The translations under genes were made by a program, and so were the position numbers. 64,000 bases of DNA, taken from positions 992,001 to 1,056,000 of the forward strand of contig JACKMT010000001.1 in NCBI GenBank assembly GCA_024235255.1, given 5' to 3'. This DNA is from Chromatiaceae bacterium. GTDB lineage: Bacteria; Pseudomonadota; Gammaproteobacteria; Chromatiales; Chromatiaceae. Of the stretch, positions 25,722 to 34,268 are shown piece after piece. Position 1 is the stretch's first letter, and each line of letters opens with the position of its first letter. Under the pieces are notes generated by a model. It ran no database searches. It was not told the origin of the DNA and saw nothing but the letters and a program-made list of their open reading frames with translations.

Positions 25722-26792
25722 TCAACTTTCAAGCTCATTTTCCAAAGCTTCAACGGTCGGCCAGGCACTGATGATCGCCTGCACCAGTGTCGCCAGCGGA
25801 ATCGCAAAAAAGACGCCCCACAATCCCCAGAGCCCCCCGAACACCAGGATTGCCACGATAATGGCAACCGGGTGCAGATTGACCGCTTCGGAAAACAGCA
25901 ACGGAACGAGCACGTTGCCATCCAGAATCTGGATGACGAAATAAGCCACGGTCAACCAGATAAAATCCGGTCCCCAGCCCCATTGGAACCAGGCGATAAC
26001 AATAACCGGAAAGGTCACCACGGCGGCGCCGATGTAAGGAATGATGACCGAAAGGCCAACCAACACTCCCAGCAACACCGCGTACTGCAGCCCCATCAGG
26101 CTTAGCGTGAATGAGGTGACGCCCCAGACGATAACGATCTCCCAGAATTTGCCGCGCACATAGTTGGCAATCTGCCGGTCCATGTCACGCCAGACGGTAT
26201 TGGCCAGACGGCGGTCGCGGGGGAAAAAGCCGAGCAGATAACCGAGGATCAGACTCTTATCCTTGAGAAAAAAGAACACCAGCAGCGGCATCAGAATCAG
26301 GTAAACCAGTACCGTAATAACCCCGACAACCGAGGAGAACGAAACCGAAACCACAGTCTGCCCAAACTCGGCTATCTCCTGGCGCATAACACCGATAATC
26401 TTCTGCACCTCGTCCTGTGAGATGAACTCGGGATAGTGCTGCGGCAGCTGCATCAGCAGTTTTTGTCCCTCCGTGATCATCGAGGGAATCTGTTGTAAAA
26501 GCTCGGTCAGCTGGCGGGAGAGCTGCGGCATCACGACAAACAGAAGCAGCGTGACAAACAGCAGGAAACCGATATAGACAACCAATACCGCGACCAGTCT
26601 GGGAACCCTTTTGCGCTCGATCATGCCCACCAGTCCTTCCAGCAGATAGGCGATGACCAGGCTGGCCAAAACCGGGGCGAGCATGTCCCCCATGGTCAGC
26701 ACCACAGCAAAAAATATCAGCAGGAAGATTGTCAGGAAAATGACTTCCGGATCAGAAAAGTAACGCTTGAACCACTGGGTGAGATACCGCAT
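25722..26792 (-). CDS. AI-2E family (PerM-type) membrane transporter
   Basis: This is a 356-residue integral membrane protein with about eight helices. It has the family core GVITVLVYLILMPLLVFFFL, the conserved PYIGAAVVTFPVIVIA region and NLHPVAIIVAILVFGGLWG. The family was named for autoinducer export, but other members act in sodium or proton exchange or are of unknown role. A soluble helical stretch lies between helices 3 and 4 (about 85-150). The neighbouring genes give no clear functional link. Confidence 0.88.
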   Translation of the reverse strand: MRYLTQWFKRYFSDPEVIFLTIFLLIFFAVVLTMGDMLAPVLASLVIAYLLEGLVGMIERKRVPRLVAVLVVYIGFLLFVTLLLFVVMPQLSRQLTELLQQIPSMITEGQKLLMQLPQHYPEFISQDEVQKIIGVMRQEIAEFGQTVVSVSFSSVVGVITVLVYLILMPLLVFFFLKDKSLILGYLLGFFPRDRRLANTVWRDMDRQIANYVRGKFWEIVIVWGVTSFTLSLMGLQYAVLLGVLVGLSVIIPYIGAAVVTFPVIVIAWFQWGWGPDFIWLTVAYFVIQILDGNVLVPLLFSEAVNLHPVAIIVAILVFGGLWGLWGVFFAIPLATLVQAIISAWPTVEALENELES

Positions 26793-26822
26793 AAATGGCG
26801 CTGTCCAGAGCTAGGACGAGGC

Positions 26823-27209
26823 TCAATCCCCGTCAAACTTATGTTGTTTATACTGGGTCAAGAAAAGCGCTTCGAGGTCATCGATCACTTCAGACGCTGC
26901 GCGTCCCTGCATGATATGCGCCGACATCAATGACGATGTTTCTGTCAACAGATCCTTCCGATCGAGCATATAGTAAGTTTCTGAGAGCCGCTTGATCGCT
27001 CCGATGACCGTCTCCTGCTTCGGTCTGGGCACGGATTTCGGCGCTACCGGTTCGCTCCGAACGGCCTCGCGCGGATCCTCTTTTTTACTCCTATCGACGA
27101 GAAACTCGGCAAATGCCCGCAGACTGGCCCGATCAGACTGATCGAGCTTCGCATAGTTTTCCAACAACGACTTTTTATCCGGGGAGAGTTTTTTTCCGGT
27201 CGTCAGCAC
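26823..27209 (-). CDS. Uncharacterised helical protein, 128 residues
   Basis: I do not recognise this family. The product is polar and helical with a Lys/Arg/Glu-rich middle (VDRSKKEDPREAV, then SEPVAPKSVPRPKQE). Two helical segments flank it: KSLLENYAKLDQSDRASLRA near the N-terminus and IGAIKRLSETYYMLDRKDLL near residue 90. No signal peptide, membrane helix or cysteine is seen. It begins with GTG two bases after the LysR gene stop, so it is probably co-transcribed with that regulator. The start is uncertain because the ribosome site is weak. Confidence 0.7.
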   Translation of the reverse strand: MLTTGKKLSPDKKSLLENYAKLDQSDRASLRAFAEFLVDRSKKEDPREAVRSEPVAPKSVPRPKQETVIGAIKRLSETYYMLDRKDLLTETSSLMSAHIMQGRAASEVIDDLEALFLTQYKQHKFDGD

Positions 27210-27211
27210 CT

Positions 27212-28120
27212 TTAGATTTCACCTGGATGCTCTTTACAGTAGTCCTGAGCAAACGCGAGGAGTTCGTCCATCACCCGCATACGAAATTTCTGCTTCTGAT
27301 GCACGAAAGAGAATGGGCGCTCGAGCGGCGGCTTAAGATTGATCGCCACCAGCGTGCCCAGTTTAAGCTCTTTCTGTACAGTGGCAGCTGATACCACGGA
27401 GATCCCCATGCCGGCCTCGACTGCACCCTTGACCGCCTCTGGACTGCCCAGCTCCATGGAGACATTGAGCAGATCACTGCTGCTGCCTGCGAACTCCATG
27501 TACTCATTAATAACCTCACGCGTACCCGATCCCTCCTCCCGGCAGATAAAGGGGTACTTTAAAAGATCCTCGTAAGTGAAGAACTCCCGGCCTACTTCGG
27601 GGTGATCCGGGGGCAATATGGCCGTCAGATGATCGGCACGGCACCGCTCCAGCACCAGATTCTTATTGGCTACCGGCGCCTCAACCACACCCAGATCGAT
27701 AGTGTTGTTTTCAACCATCGAAACTATACCTTCGGTGTTGGAGACCTTGAGGTGAATGTTAATATCGGGATAGCGTTTTTTGAAATCCCCCAACAGCGCC
27801 GGGAGCATATATTCGGCAATGGTGGTACTGGCGCCTATCGTAAGCGATCCGGTAACCTCGCCGGTCATCTCCCGGACACCATTCTCCATCTCATTGTAGA
27901 GTACGAAGATCTTTTCAGCGTAGCCGTAGACGCGATGCCCCGCTTCGGTGAGGCTGATCCGGTTGTGTGTTCGGTCGAATAACCGGGTGTTAAAGTACTC
28001 TTCCAACTGACGAACCTGGAACGTGACCGCGGGCTGCGTCATGTGCAGTGACTCTGCAGCTTTGGTAAAGCTTAATAAACGTGCAACCGTAAAAAACACC
28101 TGCAGTCTACGATCAGCCAT
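27212..28120 (-). CDS. LysR-family transcription regulator
   Basis: This 302-residue regulator has an N-terminal winged helix-turn-helix (RRLQVFFTVARLLSFTKAAE, SLHMTQPAVTFQVRQLEEYF) and a periplasmic-binding-type effector domain from about residue 90 (SLTIGASTTIAEYMLP, FICREEGSGTREVINEYM). The closest style is the CysL/CbbR group that controls sulfur or carbon assimilation, but the exact target is not shown. It is divergent from the FadL porin gene, with inverted AATCCTA sites in the shared 265-bp gap, so that gene is a likely target. Confidence 0.88.
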   Translation of the reverse strand: MADRRLQVFFTVARLLSFTKAAESLHMTQPAVTFQVRQLEEYFNTRLFDRTHNRISLTEAGHRVYGYAEKIFVLYNEMENGVREMTGEVTGSLTIGASTTIAEYMLPALLGDFKKRYPDINIHLKVSNTEGIVSMVENNTIDLGVVEAPVANKNLVLERCRADHLTAILPPDHPEVGREFFTYEDLLKYPFICREEGSGTREVINEYMEFAGSSSDLLNVSMELGSPEAVKGAVEAGMGISVVSAATVQKELKLGTLVAINLKPPLERPFSFVHQKQKFRMRVMDELLAFAQDYCKEHPGEI

Positions 28121-28221
28121 TTAGAACCCCTATACTCTCAGAGTTGAATTCGGGCAGTGATAAATAATGCTTATATCATAGTTTCCTAATTAAAGCCATA
28201 AGCTTTCCATTCAGATTGAGA

Positions 28222-28301
28222 AATCCTAACTTGATTGATCATTGTGGAATGTATTGCAAGGTGTTAGATTCCCAACGGAAAATCCTACAAACTAGGATTT
28301 T
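28222..28301. promoter_or_regulatory. AATCCTA repeats, candidate LysR operator
   Basis: AATCCTA occurs at 28222-28228 and 28281-28287, and as its reverse TAGGATT at 28293-28299. The last two form a perfect inverted repeat AAAATCCTA-N5-TAGGATTTT (28279-28301), which contains the T-N11-A spacing of LysR sites. The T-run after it could also make a weak terminator. It lies about 85 bases before the fadL start. Confidence 0.5.
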
Positions 28302-28385
28302 TTATTCGGATCACACACGAAAACCTGACCAGCACATAGTACAACCGGTGCATTGATGCTTACCTGGATTTTAGAGAGGGGATAA

Positions 28386-29660
28386 ATGAAGAAATTTCTG
28401 TTATTGACTACCACTGCCATTTTCTCATCCCAGGCGATGGCCGCTGCTTATAAAATTCCGGAACAGTCGGTCAACTCAACCGCGCTCTCCGGTGCCTATA
28501 TCGCCAACGCCCAGGGTGCAGACGCGAACTACTACAATCCGGCGGCAATGGTGTTCAACGAGGATGGCGCTTCCATTGAGGGTGACCTGACGGTTATCCA
28601 TCTTTCAAGTATCGGGAGCGAAAACAGCACACCCGGTTTCGCCGGAAGCGACGATACCGAGCGCGAGACCTTCCTGGCCCCCACCTTCCACTATGTCAGT
28701 CCCATCGTAAATAATGCGCGGTTTGGCCTTTCGGTCATTACTCCGGCGGGTCTCAGCAAACGCTGGAAGGGGATCAATCGCGCGTTTGCGGAGGAGTTCA
28801 CGCTCAAGACCATCGAGTTCAACCCGTCTATGGGTTACAAGCTCAACGACCAGCTGTCGGTTGGATTCGGTTTTAGAGCGGTATATTCGGAAGGGGTGGT
28901 GAAGAGCTCCAATACCGCAAACCCCTTTGTCACCGTGGGGCGTGATTTGGAGGGTGACTCCTGGGATATGGGGCTCAACTTTGCGTTGCACTACCGCCCA
29001 GTGGAAAACCTCAATCTGGCGGCCACTTATCGGACGAAGGTCGATCTAACCGTGGAAGGCAATGCGGAGTTATTCGGTGCAATTCCACCAGGCAATCCGG
29101 GAGCGGGAACACCCCTTCCCAGCTACGACGATGGCGCTACGGTGAGCGTTCCGATACCGGCGGCACTCAATTTGGCGGCGGCGTACACATTCAATGATCG
29201 CACCACGGTCGAGCTGGTTTACGAGCGTACCTACTGGTCCGCGTACAAAGCGTTGGATTTTAATTACGACACGCCGCTGAATGCCGTCTTCACCGCCGCA
29301 TTCGACAGCCCAAAAATCAAGGATTGGGATGACACTAACACCTACCGCATCGGTATCACTCACAAACTCAACGACAGATGGACCCTGATGGGCGGCTTCG
29401 CCTACGATGAAACCCCGACTCCGGAAAAATATGCCGGTTACGAACTGCCGGATACGGATGCACGTATCTACTCTCTGGGTGCACGCTATCAGTACTCCGA
29501 CCGTTTGAACATCGGGTTTGGCCTGCTCTACGATGACAAAGAGACGCTTGACCTAAAAGCCGGTGAAAACGGGGCAAACAGCGGTAGTCTTCTGGGTGGT
29601 GCAAAATTTACGGATGCTGCCGCTTATCTTTTCACTGCAGGCCTGAACTACAAGTTCTAA
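28386..29660 (+). CDS. FadL/OmpP1-family outer membrane porin
   Basis: FadL-type porins carry long-chain fatty acids or other hydrophobic compounds through the outer membrane. The 424-residue product has a signal peptide (MKKFLLLTTTAIFSSQAMA). The family N-terminal hatch is YKIPEQSVNSTALSGAYIAN with GADANYYNPAAM. Alternating beta strands run to a terminal aromatic (TAGLNYKF). An AGAGAGGGG ribosome site precedes the ATG at 28386. The substrate is unknown. Members near aromatic genes take hydrocarbons, but no such genes are here. Confidence 0.92.
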   Translation: MKKFLLLTTTAIFSSQAMAAAYKIPEQSVNSTALSGAYIANAQGADANYYNPAAMVFNEDGASIEGDLTVIHLSSIGSENSTPGFAGSDDTERETFLAPTFHYVSPIVNNARFGLSVITPAGLSKRWKGINRAFAEEFTLKTIEFNPSMGYKLNDQLSVGFGFRAVYSEGVVKSSNTANPFVTVGRDLEGDSWDMGLNFALHYRPVENLNLAATYRTKVDLTVEGNAELFGAIPPGNPGAGTPLPSYDDGATVSVPIPAALNLAAAYTFNDRTTVELVYERTYWSAYKALDFNYDTPLNAVFTAAFDSPKIKDWDDTNTYRIGITHKLNDRWTLMGGFAYDETPTPEKYAGYELPDTDARIYSLGARYQYSDRLNIGFGLLYDDKETLDLKAGENGANSGSLLGGAKFTDAAAYLFTAGLNYKF

Positions 29661-29678
29661 GTCACCCTTTTAACGTAT

Positions 29679-29717
29679 AAAAAAAGCCGCCGCCCAAAGC
29701 TTGGACGGCGGCTTTTT
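29679..29717. terminator. Intrinsic terminator after fadL
   Basis: AAAAAAGCCGCCG and CGGCGGCTTTTT flank a short loop, giving a 7-bp GC stem with an A-run before and a T-run after. It works for fadL on the plus strand and also for dsrE2 on the minus strand. Confidence 0.9.
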
Positions 29718-29743
29718 ACTATATTTACTACCGTTGCTAAACG

Positions 29744-30223
29744 TCAGATATAGAGACAGATATCCGATTCGCCGGCAAACTCGAAAAAGCGGGCGGCACC
29801 GGCAAACTCTATTCCATCGATAAAATCCGACGGATTCATGTCGAATAGATCCACAGTCATCTGACAGGCAATCAACCGGACCTCGGCTTCCTGACAGAGT
29901 TCGCGCAGCTCTTCAAGCCCGGCTACGCCCTTATCCGCCATCTTCTTCTTCATCATATAAGTCATCATGGACTGCATACCGGGCAGCGCGGTCAATGCCA
30001 CCGGGAACCACTTGTCCATACCCATAGGCATCGGCATACCCGGATTGCCCAGCGGGGTGACCTGCAGATTGAGATTTTTCTTCAGCAGCTGCAACCCATA
30101 AAAAGTGAAGAAAATCTCGGTCTCATATCCCAGCGCTGATGCGGTCGAAGCCAGGATGAACGGGGGATAAGCCCAATCCAGCGAACCCTTGGTGGCGATA
30201 ATGGCTAACTTTTTCTGTTCCAT
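29744..30223 (-). CDS. dsrE2: DsrE2-type sulfurtransferase-associated protein
   Basis: This is a DsrE/DsrF-family protein of 159 residues, with LAIIATKGSLDWAYPPFILA at the start and the conserved Cys in EVRLIACQMTVDLFDM. The DsrE2 type is known from rhd-tusA-dsrE2 sets of sulfur oxidisers, where it belongs to the cytosolic sulfur-relay chain. Here it follows tusA and a rhodanese in that order. A hydrophobic, Met-rich middle (GNPGMPMPMGMDKWFPVALT) may associate with the membrane. A strong GGGAGGAG site precedes the start. Confidence 0.88.
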   Translation of the reverse strand: MEQKKLAIIATKGSLDWAYPPFILASTASALGYETEIFFTFYGLQLLKKNLNLQVTPLGNPGMPMPMGMDKWFPVALTALPGMQSMMTYMMKKKMADKGVAGLEELRELCQEAEVRLIACQMTVDLFDMNPSDFIDGIEFAGAARFFEFAGESDICLYI

Positions 30224-30247
30224 CCAGATCTCCTCCCAACGAAAATG

Positions 30248-30287
30248 CTAAAAATTTTTTAGGATCGATGACAGCAGTGCTGTCATC
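30248..30287 (-). promoter_or_regulatory. Intercistronic hairpins between tusA and dsrE2
   Basis: GATGACAGCA-G-TGCTGTCATC (30267-30287) is a perfect inverted repeat overlapping the tusA stop. An A/T palindrome (about 30248-30262) follows before the dsrE2 ribosome site. It could protect or process the mRNA, or act as a partial terminator that sets the tusA:dsrE2 ratio. Confidence 0.55.
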
Positions 30288-30516
30288 AGGCCTTTTTGAT
30301 CAGGAAGTGGAATTTACCGCCCTCTTCCTTGGATTCCATAAGCTCATTGCCGGTCTGCTTGGCGAATGCCTCGAAATCTTTTACAGAGCCGGGATCCGTG
30401 GCGATGATGTGCAGCACCTGACCGGCCTCCAGGCCAGACAGGCTTTTCTTTGCACGCAGAATCGGCAGCGGACAGTTCAAACCGCTGGCATCCAGTTCCA
30501 GATCAAAATCAGCCAT
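30286..30516 (-). CDS. tusA: Sulfur carrier protein TusA
   Basis: TusA carries persulfide sulfur between proteins. The 76-residue product has the invariant CPxP motif in ASGLNCPLPILRAKK (active Cys15), followed by VLHIIATDPGSVKDFEAFAK. Its place between a rhodanese and dsrE2 shows the dissimilatory sulfur-relay form rather than only the tRNA-thiolation form. A GGAGG site precedes the ATG. A separate promoter is likely because the gap to the rhodanese is 137 bp. Confidence 0.95.
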   Translation of the reverse strand: MADFDLELDASGLNCPLPILRAKKSLSGLEAGQVLHIIATDPGSVKDFEAFAKQTGNELMESKEEGGKFHFLIKKA

Positions 30517-30560
30517 TTTGTAAAACCTCCAGAGTTCTTGTTTAAGAAAATCAGATAGAC

Positions 30561-30589
30561 CTTATATTCTAACTATCAATGAAACGCAA
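30561..30589 (-). promoter_or_regulatory. Candidate sigma-70 promoter for tusA-dsrE2
   Basis: On the minus strand TTGCGT and TATAAG are 17 bases apart (-35 at 30589-30584, -10 at 30566-30561). The start would be near 30554, about 38 bases before the tusA ATG. The -10 is good and the -35 only fair. Confidence 0.45.
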
Positions 30590-30653
30590 GTCACACGCCC
30601 GGCCTCGTACCGACATCTGATCGGGTGTCAACATTTAATCTTTGAATTCTCTG

Positions 30654-30974
30654 TCAACCGTATGCAACGATCTCAAAGCGGTTTCTTGCCCAGTCTATAA
30701 TCCCACCCTTAAGATTGATTACGTTATTAAATCCTTGCTGCATAAGGTACATACAGGCGTGGTAGGAGCGTGCACCGCTGCGGCAGTAAAGGACTATCTC
30801 CCTGTCTTTAGGAAATTCGTTCATGCGTAACGGAATCAGATGCATCGGCAGGTGGGCCGAGTTCGGCAGCATGCCGTGCACCACCTCCGCTTCACTGCGA
30901 ATATCCAGAAGGTAAAGCCCCTCCTCTACAGCAAGCCGCTTTTCCAGCTCAACTGACTCGATCTCTTTGACCAC
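30654..30974 (-). CDS. rhd: Rhodanese-domain sulfurtransferase
   Basis: This single-domain rhodanese feeds sulfur to TusA. The GTG at 30974, 5 bases after GGAG, gives 106 residues: VKEIESVELEKRL, then YLLDIRSEAEVVHGMLPNSA, and the active loop VLYCRSGARS with the catalytic Cys, then INLKGGIIDW. A longer frame reaching 31085 would run through the strong hairpins upstream and is unlikely. It heads the rhd-tusA-dsrE2 set typical of sulfur oxidisers. Confidence 0.9.
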   Translation of the reverse strand: MVKEIESVELEKRLAVEEGLYLLDIRSEAEVVHGMLPNSAHLPMHLIPLRMNEFPKDREIVLYCRSGARSYHACMYLMQQGFNNVINLKGGIIDWARNRFEIVAYG

Positions 30975-31014
30975 TGTTTCTCCGCATACCGCAAATATAT
31001 AAATTAAGGTTAGA

Positions 31015-31112
31015 TCGTCAACGAGGTATAAACCTCGCTGACGACCAAAGGGGAGAGCAACACTTCTCCCCTTTGGCAACCCCATGGTTTTGTTCCCGCC
31101 GCAAGCGGCGGG
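31015..31112. promoter_or_regulatory. Cluster of three strong hairpins between rhd and cysG
   Basis: Three inverted repeats occur nearly end to end. The first pairs TCGTCA-A-CGAGGT with ACCTCG-C-TGACGA (31015-31044). The second is a perfect 12-bp stem CCAAAGGGGAGA/TCTCCCCTTTGG (31045-31076). The third is CCCGCCGC-AA-GCGGCGGG (31095-31112). They fill the 330-bp gap between divergent genes, where terminators would not be expected. The rest of the gap (31113-31304) is AT-richer and could hold the cysG promoter. They may be a structured leader, a small RNA or a regulator-binding array. Confidence 0.7.
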
Positions 31113-31304
31113 GTATTTCTGAATAACTCGCTAGTGTATTATAGTTTTGCTAATATAAGCAAGCATCAATATACTGGTTACCTGTAGTTTGGTTCCAACC
31201 CACACCCCATGCTAGAGTTCGCGCTTTCCCGGAGAATCCCAGCTCTTACGCTCTCTAACTTAGGGTGAACAGCTGTTTCAAACTAAGCATCTCAAGACTG
31301 AACC

Positions 31305-32747
31305 ATGGATTTTTTGCCGCTATTCCTCAACATAAAGAACAGACCCTGCCTGGTTGTCGGCGGCGGGGAAGTTGCTGCCCGCAAGGTAACTCTGCTGCGT
31401 AAAGCCGGTGCCTGTGTGACGGTGGTTGCGCCAGACCTCTGCCCCGGACTGGCGACATTAGCTGCCGCTGCCGAAATTTCGCACCAAGCCCGTGCCTACG
31501 AACAGCACGACCTGGACGGCGTCCGGCTGGTGATTGCCGCCACCGACAGCGCCGATATCAACCACAGGGTATCGGAGCAGGCGGAACGTCTAAATATTCC
31601 GGTCAACGTTGTGGACCAGCCGGAGCTCTGTTCGTTTATCGTACCCTCCATCATCGACCGCTCGCCGGTAGTCGCTGCGGTCTCCACCGGCGGTGCATCA
31701 CCGGTGCTGGCAAGAATTATCAGGACCCGTCTCGAAACGCTGATACCAGCCAGTTACGGGCGCCTGGCAGAACTTGCCAACCGTTTCCGTTCTCGGGTAA
31801 AAGCGCGTTTCTCGAATACTTCCGAACGGCGGCAATTCTGGGAAAAAGTACTGAACAGCGGCGTAGCGGAGAGAGTTTTCTCCGGCCACATGGAAGAGGC
31901 GGAATCTGCGATGTTACAGGCACTGGAAAAAGGTGCCGCAGCCACCGCGATGGGAGAGGTCTATCTGGTGGGAGGCGGTCCCGGAGATCCGGATCTGATA
32001 TCGTTTCGTGCACTGAGACTGATGCAACAGGCCGATGTAGTGGTATACGACCGCCTGGTGGCACAAGCAATCCTGGAGATGACCCGGCGCGATGCTGAGC
32101 GCATCTACGTCGGCAAGGAGCGCGACCATCACGCCATGCGTCAGGAGGAGATTAACAGTCTGCTGGTTAAGCTGGCCAAAGAGGGGAAACGGGTGGTGCG
32201 CCTGAAAGGCGGCGACCCCTTCATCTTTGGGCGCGGCGGCGAAGAGATCGACACCCTTTCCGAACAGGGCGTACCGTTCCAGGTCGTCCCTGCCGTAACC
32301 GCCGCGTCAGGCTGCGCCGCCTATGCCGGCATTCCGTTGACGCACCGCGACCATGCCCAGTCGGTGACCTTCGTCACCGGCCACCTCAAGGACGGCTCGA
32401 TGAATCTGAACTGGAGCCAGCTGGCCCAACCCAACCAGACCGTCGTCTTCTATATGGGTCTGCTCGGGCTGCCGGTAATCACCAAACAGCTGACCGCACA
32501 TGGCGTTTCGCCAGATATGCCGGTGGCACTGGTGCAGCAGGGAACGACCGAACATCAGCGCGTTTTTACCGGCACGCTGGAAAATATCCAAGCCATTGTG
32601 GAGCATGAAAAACCCAAGCCGCCGACCTTGATCATCGTCGGCAACGTCGTCCGGCTGCAAGAGAAGTTGAGCTGGTATAAAGCACCAAAGCAACCGCGTA
32701 AAGGCGCCACCTCTCCTATCAGCAGTCCTGCTGAGGAGTCACGCTGA
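31305..32747 (+). CDS. cysG: Siroheme synthase CysG
   Basis: CysG makes siroheme from uroporphyrinogen III by methylation, oxidation and iron insertion. The N-terminal part (about 1-200) has the NAD motif LVVGGGEVAARK and the dehydrogenase/chelatase signature VVDQPELCSFIVPS with the SPVVAAVSTGGASPVLA loop. The C-terminal part (about 215-460) is the SAM methyltransferase (VYLVGGGPGDPDLI, RLKGGDPFIFGRGGEE). The length (480 residues) exceeds E. coli CysG by about 20 because of the tail. Siroheme is the cofactor of sulfite reductases, which fits the neighbouring sulfur genes. Confidence 0.95.
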   Translation: MDFLPLFLNIKNRPCLVVGGGEVAARKVTLLRKAGACVTVVAPDLCPGLATLAAAAEISHQARAYEQHDLDGVRLVIAATDSADINHRVSEQAERLNIPVNVVDQPELCSFIVPSIIDRSPVVAAVSTGGASPVLARIIRTRLETLIPASYGRLAELANRFRSRVKARFSNTSERRQFWEKVLNSGVAERVFSGHMEEAESAMLQALEKGAAATAMGEVYLVGGGPGDPDLISFRALRLMQQADVVVYDRLVAQAILEMTRRDAERIYVGKERDHHAMRQEEINSLLVKLAKEGKRVVRLKGGDPFIFGRGGEEIDTLSEQGVPFQVVPAVTAASGCAAYAGIPLTHRDHAQSVTFVTGHLKDGSMNLNWSQLAQPNQTVVFYMGLLGLPVITKQLTAHGVSPDMPVALVQQGTTEHQRVFTGTLENIQAIVEHEKPKPPTLIIVGNVVRLQEKLSWYKAPKQPRKGATSPISSPAEESR

Positions 32748-32838
32748 AATAGCGCACCCTTAAATCCGGCGTGAATCGAGCAACCCCGTCAACTATATCG
32801 ATGGGACATTGAAAGATTAGAGATCAGGTTATCAACCG

Positions 32839-33324
32839 ATGAACAGCATCATGCGACAAGTAACTCGACAACCCAAATTTCCCACCCCGCTGGCATTGCC
32901 CTTGGGGCTGATCCCGACTCGTCTAAACAGTACCCTGCTGGCAATGCTGCTAAACCGTTTGTTCAAACCGGAACTGGATGATGGCGAACTCGACTTTCTG
33001 GCCGGAAAACAGATGCTGATAAGCGTCGCGGACGCCCAGCTGAGTTACCGCATCACGCTGGAAAACGGCGCTCTGGCGGCTGTTGGCGATGAACGAAGCG
33101 AAGATCTGAGCATCGCAGGAAACGTCTATGACTTTCTGCTGCTGGCCACGCGCCGCGAAGACGCCGACACGCTCTTTTTCAACCGCAGGCTGAAGCTCGG
33201 CGGCGACACGGAACTGGGACTCTACGTCAAAAACTTCCTGGACGGCATGGAGATCGAAAAACGCATGGGACCGCTGCTAAAACTGCTCAATGGCGCCGCC
33301 TCGATGATGGGGCGATTCTCCTGA
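32839..33324 (+). CDS. ubiT: UbiT, accessory lipid-carrier protein for anaerobic ubiquinone synthesis
   Basis: UbiT (formerly YhbT) is an SCP2-domain protein that binds ubiquinone intermediates in the oxygen-independent pathway. The 161-residue product has a short N-terminal lead and the SCP2 fold, with GDERSEDLSIAGNVYDFLLL, TRREDADTLFFNRRLKLGGD and TELGLYVKNFLDGMEIE. It is convergent with ubiV, 18 bp apart. An internal Met at residue 5 could also be the start. Confidence 0.9.
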   Translation: MNSIMRQVTRQPKFPTPLALPLGLIPTRLNSTLLAMLLNRLFKPELDDGELDFLAGKQMLISVADAQLSYRITLENGALAAVGDERSEDLSIAGNVYDFLLLATRREDADTLFFNRRLKLGGDTELGLYVKNFLDGMEIEKRMGPLLKLLNGAASMMGRFS

Positions 33325-33342
33325 TATTTCCACGGTCCGGGT

Positions 33343-34266
33343 TCATTCGGCCGACAATTCCCTGACCTGGGCCTGCGTCACCTGCATGCCCGCCTCTCCA
33401 TGCCAATAGCCATTGCAACTGCCCACCGGCATCAGACGCTCCAAATGCCGGCCGCCCTCCTCCGGCTCCATCCCTCCTGTACTGCAGCGGTGGAAAATAT
33501 CGATTATCCGATCGCTATGGCGCGACTGCGGGCTGATGCGAACCACGTCAACACCTAGTTCGCGCATGCGTTCAAGTTCCGCAATCAGGTTGCAGGTCTG
33601 TGCCGACTGCGTCTGGATGCCGTTCAGGGCGAGAAAGCGCGTATCGTCCTGGGCTGACAATGTCAGGCCGTCCGGGTAGTCCAGGCAGCGGTATTGGCAG
33701 TCGTCCTTCGGCAAATTGTGAGCCCGCGCGGTAAAACAGCGCGCCGAGTAGGCCAGCGGCAGACGGCCGTAGACCAGCACTTCTGTCTCGATTCCGGCGG
33801 GACGGGCTGACTGCATGTCCGCCAGCGTTCCAACAGCGAGCTCCAGCGGGAACACCCAGCGTTTCAAACCCTCTTCGGCGAGCAGCCTGAGCGTGCGTTC
33901 GTTGTAGATGTTGACACTGTGACCGGCGACGAAGGGACGCCCACGCAGCAGTTGAACGGCGCCCATGTCGTTGGCCTCGACCAGGTACGCCTCATTAGCG
34001 CAGATCCGGCGCAGCCGCTTCAACTCCGATTCAGCCTCGAGCAGCGCAAGCGTGGACAGCACCACCTCTTTTCCCGCCGCGGTCAAACGCTCCGCCAGAT
34101 CAAACCAGTCATCGGTGCGCATCAGCATGCGCTTGGAGCAGACCGTCTCGCCCAGGTAGACGATATCGACCGGCGAGTCGGCAATCCGCCGGTAAAACTC
34201 GAATACATCGTCCCTTGACCAGTAGTAGAGGATCGGACCGAGTGAGAGTCTGGGATTGTTGCTCAT
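33343..34266 (-). CDS. ubiV: UbiV, O2-independent ubiquinone hydroxylation protein
   Basis: UbiV is a U32-peptidase-family protein that with UbiU hydroxylates the ubiquinone ring without oxygen. The 307-residue protein has the [4Fe-4S] cysteine pattern known from E. coli: an early Cys (43) in YLGETVCSKR, then Cys-x12-Cys-x3-Cys in SARCFTARAHNLPKDDCQYR followed by C. It lies downstream of ubiU but is separated by a MITE-like insertion. The end of that element supplies the GAAAGAG sequence upstream of the start. Confidence 0.92.
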   Translation of the reverse strand: MSNNPRLSLGPILYYWSRDDVFEFYRRIADSPVDIVYLGETVCSKRMLMRTDDWFDLAERLTAAGKEVVLSTLALLEAESELKRLRRICANEAYLVEANDMGAVQLLRGRPFVAGHSVNIYNERTLRLLAEEGLKRWVFPLELAVGTLADMQSARPAGIETEVLVYGRLPLAYSARCFTARAHNLPKDDCQYRCLDYPDGLTLSAQDDTRFLALNGIQTQSAQTCNLIAELERMRELGVDVVRISPQSRHSDRIIDIFHRCSTGGMEPEEGGRHLERLMPVGSCNGYWHGEAGMQVTQAQVRELSAE

Positions 34267-34268
34267 AG

